64,000 nucleotides of DNA from Clostridium luticellarii (GTDB lineage: Bacteria > Bacillota > Clostridia > Clostridiales > Clostridiaceae), in NCBI RefSeq assembly GCF_002995845.1, contig NZ_PVXP01000007.1, forward strand, positions 27,889 to 91,888. Reading direction: 5' to 3'. The notes below the pieces were generated by a model. The model made no database searches. It saw only the letters and a program-made list of their open reading frames with translations, and was not told the DNA's origin. The stretch's first letter is position 1; each line of letters begins with the position of its first letter. The position numbers and the translations under genes are program-made. This document shows, one piece after another, positions 56,369 to 64,000 of the stretch.

Positions 56369-57448
56369 TCACGCATTAGCTGCTCCAAGAGCCTGCATTT
56401 TTTTCGCCTGTTCCGAAGTTATAAGAGCATCGATTATCTCATCTATATCTCCATCTAAAAATGCGTCCAGCTTATACAATGTCATACCTATTCTATGATC
56501 CGTAACTCTCCCCTGAGGATAGTTATAAGTTCTTATTCTTTCGCTTCTATCACCTGTTCCAACCTGACTTTTTCTGTCTTCCGCTATGGTTGCATTTCTC
56601 TCAGCCTCTGCCCTCTCATAAAGCCTTGACTTTAGAACTTTCATAGCCTTTTCCTTATTTTTAAGCTGAGATTTTTCATCCTGACAGGATACTACAAGGC
56701 CTGTGGGAAGGTGGGTAATTCTTACCGCAGAATCCGTAGTATTGACACATTGTCCGCCATGACCTGATGCTCTAAATACATCTATTCTTATATCATTTGG
56801 GTTTACCACTATATCTACATCGTCTACTTCCGGAAGTACAGCCACTGTGGCAGTAGAAGTATGAATCCTTCCGCTGGATTCCGTATCCGGTACTCTTTGA
56901 ACCCTGTGAGTACCACTTTCATATTTCAATCTGCTGTAAGCTCCCTTCCCTTTCACCATAAATACAATTTCCTTAAATCCACCTATATCTGTGGCATTTA
57001 AACTTATGGTTTCTATTTTCCATCCTTTACGTTCCGCATATCTGGTATACATTCTCGTTAGATTTGCTGCAAATAGAGCCGCCTCTTCTCCTCCTGCTCC
57101 TCCTCTAATTTCTACAAAAACATTTTTATCATCATTTGGATCCCTGGGAATAAGAAGTATTTTCAATTCATTCTCAATTCTATTTATACATTCTGTAAGA
57201 TTTTTTATTTCCTCCTGCTCCATATCCTTCATTTCTCTATCTGTTTCTGTTTTAAGCATTTCTCTATTATCTTCTAAATCCTGTACATCTTTTTTGTATT
57301 CTCTATATTTTGTAACTATTTCTTCCATCTCAGCATGTTCCTTGCACAGCTTTTGCCACTCTTTTTGATTTTCCATAACTGCTGGATCGCTTATCTTAAT
57401 GGATAATTCCTCATATTTATTTTCTATGAAATTAAGTCTTTCTAACAT
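56369..57448 (-). CDS. prfA: Peptide chain release factor 1
   Basis: A 359-residue RF1 recognising UAG and UAA. GGQ motif in [19 protein letters not shown] (Cys follows GGQ here), and [25 protein letters not shown]. Anticodon-like PAT/PXT region at [15 protein letters not shown] 57448 (MLERLNFI); the upstream GTG overlaps CGGAG. Next to prmC, which methylates its GGQ. Confidence 0.97.
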   Translation of the reverse strand: MLERLNFIENKYEELSIKISDPAVMENQKEWQKLCKEHAEMEEIVTKYREYKKDVQDLEDNREMLKTETDREMKDMEQEEIKNLTECINRIENELKILLIPRDPNDDKNVFVEIRGGAGGEEAALFAANLTRMYTRYAERKGWKIETISLNATDIGGFKEIVFMVKGKGAYSRLKYESGTHRVQRVPDTESSGRIHTSTATVAVLPEVDDVDIVVNPNDIRIDVFRASGHGGQCVNTTDSAVRITHLPTGLVVSCQDEKSQLKNKEKAMKVLKSRLYERAEAERNATIAEDRKSQVGTGDRSERIRTYNYPQGRVTDHRIGMTLYKLDAFLDGDIDEIIDALITSEQAKKMQALGAANA

Positions 57449-57553
57449 AATTTTTATCACTCCGTATAAATATTTTCACAATATATCATTATATCATAAA
57501 ATTTTTACTTATAACAACAAAACTGAAAAACAGTATAAATTACTTGTAAAATT

Positions 57554-58426
57554 TCATATTAAGGAATGGGTTCCAACCACTGCACTAATCACCCTGTCTT
57601 TTCCTGATAGATCTTTTATACAACATATATTTTCAAATCCACTTTCTCTTAATATACTGCTTACGCTGTCTCTTTCATCATCTCCTATTTCAAGCATAAT
57701 TACTCCATCATCCTCCAAGACCTTCAAACTCTCCACTGCAATCCTTCTGTAAAACTCAAGTCCGTCTTCTCCTCCACAGAGAGCTTCATAGGGCTCATAG
57801 TTCTTCACATCATCCATCAATGTATCTATCATACTTATTTTTATATATGGAGGATTTGATACAACCATATTAAATTTCATCTCATTTTCAATAAAATACT
57901 GAAGCAGGTCACTTTTTATCACCTGAACTCTTTCCTGCAGTAAAAATCTCCTCATATTTTCAGCTGTAACCTGAAGAGCTGTAGGAGATATATCAGAACA
58001 TTTTACATCTACATAATCTATAAATTTGGCTATAGACAATCCAATTGCTCCTGTGCCGCAGCACAGATCACATATATCAGAAAAATTACTGCGTTCTATT
58101 TCCTTCAAGGCACATTCAACCAGTATCTCAGTATCCGGCCTGGGTATTAACACACCTGGTCTTACCTTGAAATTCAATCCCATAAATTCACATTCTCCCA
58201 ATATGTATTTTACAGGCATTTTTTTCTCTCTCAATTTCAAATATCCATAATAATTTTCTGCCTCTTCTTCAGTGATCTCATAGTCACCGTTTATAAAAAG
58301 AAATAATCTGTCTTTATTTATAGCTTTTCCTAAAAGAAGCTGTACATCTAGAATATAGCTGTTTATTTTTTGCTTCTTTAAAAGTTCATATCCATATTTT
58401 AAAAGTTCATTTATCTTATTTCCCAT
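57554..58426 (-). CDS. prmC: Release-factor glutamine methyltransferase
   Basis: A 290-residue enzyme methylating the Gln of the GGQ motif in RF1 and RF2. N-terminal helical domain, SAM motif ICDLCCGTGAIGLSIAKF, and catalytic NPPY in VVSNPPYIKIS. PRPDTEILVE precedes it, as in the family. Co-directional upstream of prfA. Confidence 0.96.
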   Translation of the reverse strand: MGNKINELLKYGYELLKKQKINSYILDVQLLLGKAINKDRLFLFINGDYEITEEEAENYYGYLKLREKKMPVKYILGECEFMGLNFKVRPGVLIPRPDTEILVECALKEIERSNFSDICDLCCGTGAIGLSIAKFIDYVDVKCSDISPTALQVTAENMRRFLLQERVQVIKSDLLQYFIENEMKFNMVVSNPPYIKISMIDTLMDDVKNYEPYEALCGGEDGLEFYRRIAVESLKVLEDDGVIMLEIGDDERDSVSSILRESGFENICCIKDLSGKDRVISAVVGTHSLI

Positions 58427-58442
58427 AAAAGACTCTCTACTT

Positions 58443-59462
58443 TCATTGAATTTGACTCATTGTACTCTTGCATGCTTCCAGCTGTACTCCTTCTTTATCC
58501 ACATTTACTATACCTTTTATCTGCCCATCTTCGCTGTACTGGCTTTTTTCATTTTCACCTTCTATTCCTTCCGCATACTTCAATGCTACAATAGCCACTT
58601 CCAGCTGACTGTAATCAGGCTCTCTAGTAGTCAGCTTTTGGAGCATGAGGCCAGGATACGATAAAGCCCTTGATAAAAATCCACTGCTCTTACCCATCCA
58701 TTTTATGAGTTCATATGTGATTCCAGATACTAAGGGCAGTAAAATTATTCTGCACAAAATTCTCTGCCAAATATTTCCCCAGCCGGTCAGTGAAAAGAGT
58801 ATTATACTAACTATCATCACCAAAAACAAAAAATTCGTACCGCACCTTGGATGAAATCTGCTGAATTTCTCAGCATTTTCCGGGGTCAGCTCACACTCAT
58901 TTTCATAACAAAATATAGTTTTGTGCTCGGCACCGTGATATTGAAATACCCTGTTTATATCAGCCATTTTTCCTATTAAAAATATATACAGCAAAAATAT
59001 AGTTACTCTTATTACACCTTCGATTATATTAAGTGCTATAGAACCATATATTCCTAATTTTTTAAATACATTTGCTGCAAAAGTTGGAAATATGAAAAAC
59101 AACAAAACCGCTATACCTAAAGATACTGTAAAAGTTATGCCCATAAGCACAGCGTCACTTTTTTCCTTGAATACATTTTTGAACCAATTATCAAATTTAG
59201 TGGGTTCTTCATCCTCTTGAAAAAAAGATGCCGAATAATTCAAAGTATTTATACCTATAATCAATGATTCTATTAGAGATACAAATCCCCTTATAATAGG
59301 CAGACCTAAAAACTTTATTCTTTTGCTGTAAGGCACATTTTGCTCTCTGTTAACTGCAATTTCACCACCGGACTTTCTAACTGCAGTAGCTATGCCGTGC
59401 ATTCCTCTCATCATAACCCCTTCTATTACAGCCTGGCCTCCAACAGATGTTTTCCTTGACAT
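58443..59462 (-). CDS. DUF1385 (YqhQ-like) membrane protein
   Basis: A 339-residue protein with about five membrane helices. N-terminal GGQAVIEGVMMRG is the family signature, and YHGAEHKTIFCYENECELT with FHPRCGTNFLF are further conserved blocks with likely metal-binding His/Cys. ATG 59462 with GAGGTG eight bases upstream. Commonly near prmC-prfA in clostridia. Function unproven. Confidence 0.9.
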   Translation of the reverse strand: MSRKTSVGGQAVIEGVMMRGMHGIATAVRKSGGEIAVNREQNVPYSKRIKFLGLPIIRGFVSLIESLIIGINTLNYSASFFQEDEEPTKFDNWFKNVFKEKSDAVLMGITFTVSLGIAVLLFFIFPTFAANVFKKLGIYGSIALNIIEGVIRVTIFLLYIFLIGKMADINRVFQYHGAEHKTIFCYENECELTPENAEKFSRFHPRCGTNFLFLVMIVSIILFSLTGWGNIWQRILCRIILLPLVSGITYELIKWMGKSSGFLSRALSYPGLMLQKLTTREPDYSQLEVAIVALKYAEGIEGENEKSQYSEDGQIKGIVNVDKEGVQLEACKSTMSQIQ

Positions 59463-59642
59463 TGTATTCACCTCTCACCACAATCTATTTTACATTCAAA
59501 ATGTAATTTAACCGCATTTACTTTTCAACTTCCAATCTAAATTTTTATACAATCAAATATATTCTAACAGAGGTACTGTATATATTAAAGTATAGATTTG
59601 ATTTTTACAATATTATCTGACATTTTTTAATTCATTCTTTAA

Positions 59643-59671
59643 TTGACTTAGCAGTATGGCTGTGCTATAAT
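59643..59671 (+). promoter_or_regulatory. Sigma-A promoter of rpmE
   Basis: TTGACT at 59643-59648, 17-base spacer, TATAAT at 59666-59671, about 50 bases upstream of the rpmE start. Near-consensus. Confidence 0.9.
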
Positions 59672-59723
59672 ACAGAAGTTAAAATTAGAGTTTTGTCATT
59701 TAAACTTGAAAGAGGTGAACAAT

Positions 59724-59936
59724 ATGAAAAAAGGCATACATCCAGAATACTATCATGATGCGGTAGTCAAGTGTGCATGTGGAAACACTTTTACAACTGG
59801 TTCAACAAAGAAAGAGTTAAAAGTGGAAATATGTTCTAAATGCCATCCTTTCTTCACTGGTAAGCAGAAAATTCTTGATGCTGGTGGAAGAGTTGATAGA
59901 TTCTTAAAGAAATTTAATTTGAAAAATGAAGAATAA
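59724..59936 (+). CDS. rpmE: Ribosomal protein bL31, zinc-binding form
   Basis: A 70-residue large-subunit protein. CACG and CSKCH supply the four zinc cysteines, so this is the C+ (zinc) paralogue. ATG 59724 after AGAGGTGAACAAT. One of few plus-strand genes here. Confidence 0.97.
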   Translation: MKKGIHPEYYHDAVVKCACGNTFTTGSTKKELKVEICSKCHPFFTGKQKILDAGGRVDRFLKKFNLKNEE

Positions 59937-59966
59937 TAAGATGTAAAATTTTTCTCATTTTATCAT

Positions 59967-60000
59967 AGAACCTGTCTTTTTAATTCAAAAGGCAGGTTCT
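59967..60000. terminator. Bidirectional terminator between rpmE and rho
   Basis: AGAACCTGTCTTTT and AAAAGGCAGGTTCT arms, followed by TGTTTT on the plus strand and a T-containing stretch on the minus strand. Located between convergent genes. Confidence 0.85.
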
Positions 60001-60004
60001 TGTT

Positions 60005-61462
60005 TTAATGTTTATCCACTGATTTATTCAATTCCATTTTACTTGCAATATTCATAAATTCTATATTGTTCTTAGTCTTTGCCAGTAAATTTATCAATTG
60101 CTCAGTAATATTCTGACTATTATTATCATCATATAACACTTTTCTTATATTAAATGCAGTTTCTTTTTCCAACTGGCTTTCAAAAAGCAAATCCTCTCTC
60201 CTTGTACCAGATCTATATACATCTATGGCAGGGAATATCCTTCTCTCTTGAAGTTTTCTATTCAAATGCACTTCCATATTTCCAGTACCTTTAAATTCTT
60301 CAAATATCATATCATCCATCCTGCTTCCAGTTTCAATTAAGGCAGTAGCAAGTATAGTTAAACTTCCTCCCTCTTCTATATTTCTAGCTGCGCCAAAAAA
60401 CTTCTTCGGCATTATAAGCGCTCCTGGATCCAACCCACCTGAAAGAGTTCTGCCTGTTGGCGTTATGGTCAGATTATATGCTCTGGAAAGCCTGGTTATA
60501 CTATCTAGAAGTATTACTACGTCCTGGCCTTGCTCCACCATTCTTTTGGTTCTCTCAAGTACCATATAGGCAACCTTAGTGTGATGCTCTGGTTCCTCGT
60601 CAAAAGTAGAATAAATCACTTCTCCATTTATAGATCTTTGCATGTCAGTAACTTCTTCTGGTCTTTCATCTATGAGCAAAACTATAAGTTTTATTTCCGG
60701 GTGATTTTTTGAAATACTCTGGGCTATTTTTTTTAGAAGAGTAGTTTTACCTGCTTTAGGTGGGGCAACTATAATTCCTCTCTGTCCTTTCCCTATAGGT
60801 GATATTATATCCATAAGCCTGGTAGATAAATTTGAACTTTGAGTTTCCAACCTTAATCTCTGATTGGGATATATAGGGGTGAGTGTTTCAAAAGGTTTTC
60901 TTCCAACTGCTCTTTCTGGATTCTCCCCGTTCACCTTTTGAACATATAGTAACGCTTTAAACTTTTCTCCCTCTTTGGGGATTCTAACTTTACCGCATAC
61001 CTCATCCCCAGTTTTCAAATTAAACCTTCTTATTTGGGATGGGGATACATATATATCATCGGGACCCGTCAAATAATTTTTACCTCTTAAAAAACCATAA
61101 TTATTATTTTCAATTATCTCAAGTACTCCCCTTGCACTATCCGATTCATTTATCATTTCCTTTAGCTTTTCTCTTTTTTCGTCACTACTTGTTTTATGAT
61201 CCTGTAATTTGGATTCATGTTCTCTATTATCCAGTGTCTTCACCCTGTGCTCCAATTCTCCATGCTTGTTTTGTTCTTCTTTTTTAGGACTTATCTTTTC
61301 CCTAATTATAACACCATCTTTTTTTATACAAGCTGGAGAAACTTTTTTTATCTGTTCAATTAATTCTGCTTTTTTATATTTATATATATTCTTTATTTCC
61401 AAAGTCTTTGCAATATCCTTTAATTTTGCAACTGTCATATTGTCTATATCTTTATTGTTCAA
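60005..61462 (-). CDS. rho: Transcription termination factor Rho
   Basis: A 485-residue RNA-dependent ATPase. SAP-like Rho_N domain ([15 protein letters not shown]...), a Lys/Glu-rich clostridial insertion at about 45-115, cold-shock-like RNA domain ([26 protein letters not shown] region), Walker [13 protein letters not shown], Walker [12 protein letters not shown], and Q-loop/R-loop [10 protein letters not shown]. Start at TTG 61462 with GAGGTG eight bases upstream; an ATG nine codons inside lacks a site. Confidence 0.95.
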   Translation of the reverse strand: MNNKDIDNMTVAKLKDIAKTLEIKNIYKYKKAELIEQIKKVSPACIKKDGVIIREKISPKKEEQNKHGELEHRVKTLDNREHESKLQDHKTSSDEKREKLKEMINESDSARGVLEIIENNNYGFLRGKNYLTGPDDIYVSPSQIRRFNLKTGDEVCGKVRIPKEGEKFKALLYVQKVNGENPERAVGRKPFETLTPIYPNQRLRLETQSSNLSTRLMDIISPIGKGQRGIIVAPPKAGKTTLLKKIAQSISKNHPEIKLIVLLIDERPEEVTDMQRSINGEVIYSTFDEEPEHHTKVAYMVLERTKRMVEQGQDVVILLDSITRLSRAYNLTITPTGRTLSGGLDPGALIMPKKFFGAARNIEEGGSLTILATALIETGSRMDDMIFEEFKGTGNMEVHLNRKLQERRIFPAIDVYRSGTRREDLLFESQLEKETAFNIRKVLYDDNNSQNITEQLINLLAKTKNNIEFMNIASKMELNKSVDKH

Positions 61463-61673
61463 AAAGTAACACCTCACAATTATTTAATTTTACATTACAA
61501 CATGATTCCGGGAAATTTATTAAAATAAAATTGAAAATACAAATGAAAATACATATTTATGAATAAAGAATTCGTAATATAGAAAGGTTACACTCTACAA
61601 TACATTATACCCCTTTTTTATATTTCAATCTACATTATTTTATTTTATAACAATTACAAAACATCATAAAAAT

Positions 61674-62027
61674 TCACACAAGTGCATGCATTTTTTCCTG
61701 TATTTCATTATGTCTTGAAATTCTACTTTTTATCACATCATAATTTCCTATGTATAATATTGGAAATCCCAACATCTCACAGCCTCCAATTACAACAGCT
61801 TTTTTAATAAGCTCATTGATGCTGTATCTATAATAATGGATATCCCCGCAGAGTCCACATTTAACTCCCACAAGAAGTATTTTACTGTTTACAAAACTTA
61901 TTTTCAGAGATGGAAAACTTTCATTTATATCATTTATATCAAATATGGAGAAATTTTTGATATCATATTTTTCTCTCGAATTTTTAACAGCAATACTTAT
62001 ATTTGTTTCAAATATCACAAGGCTCAA
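61674..62027 (-). CDS. Unknown small protein with a CxxC motif
   Basis: A 117-residue protein that I do not recognise. A GVKCGLCGDIHYYRY segment (CxxC) lies in the middle; no membrane segment. A predicted mixed alpha/beta fold. Between pyrG and rho, with about 200 bases of AT-rich sequence on the rho side. Probably a lineage-specific protein. Confidence 0.65.
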   Translation of the reverse strand: MSLVIFETNISIAVKNSREKYDIKNFSIFDINDINESFPSLKISFVNSKILLVGVKCGLCGDIHYYRYSINELIKKAVVIGGCEMLGFPILYIGNYDVIKSRISRHNEIQEKMHALV

Positions 62028-62189
62028 CTCCCATAAATATTCATCTTAAATTTCACAATCAATTAAAATCCACATATTATATTTCTATAAATATCCCCAA
62101 AATCCTTCACAATATTATTTTATTTTTTCTCTATCCATTGCCATTCAATTCACGGCCACAATACATAAAAAACAGATTATTTAAAGAGC

Positions 62190-62232
62190 AAGGTGTAAAT
62201 ATCAAATCTTCATTATTTGATATTCACACCTT
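62190..62232 (-). terminator. Probable terminator after pyrG
   Basis: AAGGTGTAAATATCAAAT and ATTTGATATTCACACCTT arms around a 7-base loop. On the minus strand the following CTCTTTAAATAAT is only weakly T-rich. About 60 bases after the pyrG stop. Confidence 0.65.
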
Positions 62233-62291
62233 GAATTTTAAATGTGGTTTGGGATCTAAACTTTGATATTTGAATATACTTCTAATTTAGA

Positions 62292-63927
<1,636 letters not shown>

Positions 63928-64000
63928 TGTCACCCCCTGTTTTTTATCCTGGTAAAATCTGAATTGTATATTTTTTAAATAAATTATTTGAAAAAAGCAT

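Overview
The window is a low-GC chromosome segment of a spore-forming Bacillota bacterium, almost certainly a Clostridium sensu stricto. The signs are AT-rich intergenic DNA, strong AGGAGG-type ribosome binding sites, a set of sporulation genes (spoIID, spoIIQ, spoIIID, yyaC, an alpha/beta SASP), a clostridial thiolase, FMN and SAM-I riboswitches, and the Firmicute gene order pyrG-rho-rpmE-prmC-prfA-sua5-ywlE-rpiB-upp-wecB-atp-ywmB-murA-spoIID-spoIIQ-spoIIID-mbl. The species cannot be fixed from the sequence alone. Nearly all genes lie on the minus strand, so transcription mostly runs from high to low coordinates.

Layout. 1-11.4 kb: end of an unrecognised gene, riboswitch-controlled ribU, a glutaredoxin-like protein, tex, a membrane-anchored M28 peptidase, an MFS exporter, and hpf-secA-prfB, with prfB carrying the programmed +1 frameshift. 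11.4-27.8 kb: an accessory block holding a SASP, a cluster of P-type-ATPase-related genes (one ATPase with TGQ in place of TGE, one catalytically dead ATPase-like protein, a coiled-coil protein and two small unknowns), a BMP lipoprotein with a chemoreceptor, a full P2-type ATPase with an N-terminal HMA-like domain, a cold-shock protein, a three-gene phage recombination remnant, a set of hairpin plus Shine-Dalgarno units and a methyltransferase. 27.9-28.2 kb: a structured non-coding RNA, probably the raiA motif RNA. 28.2-34.1 kb: comFC, a degenerate comFA, recD2, metK with its SAM-I riboswitch, and five tRNA genes (Thr-Tyr-Val-Thr-Tyr in transcription order). 34.4-40.6 kb: sporulation and cell-shape genes. 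40.9-47.6 kb: the complete F-type ATP synthase operon, whose c subunit looks proton-type. 47.9-64 kb: thlA, cell-wall precursor genes, nucleotide salvage, translation release and modification genes, rho and pyrG.

How the genes fit together. The core is housekeeping: energy conservation, translation termination (prfA, prfB, prmC), transcription termination (rho), secretion (secA) and the sporulation engulfment genes beside ywmB-murA. The accessory block appears to have been placed between the probable raiA RNA and hpf, which are normally adjacent in clostridia. The most unusual content is the P-type ATPase cluster at 11.9-23.6 kb. It has three proteins with N-terminal HMA-like domains: one apparently competent P2 pump, one CPx-type ATPase lacking the dephosphorylation glutamate, and one with the phosphorylated aspartate replaced. 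A small coiled-coil protein accompanies them whose tail recalls PacL-type (DUF1490/DUF5132) partners of metal P-type ATPases. This may be an undescribed multi-subunit metal-handling system. Its function is inferred from sequence only.
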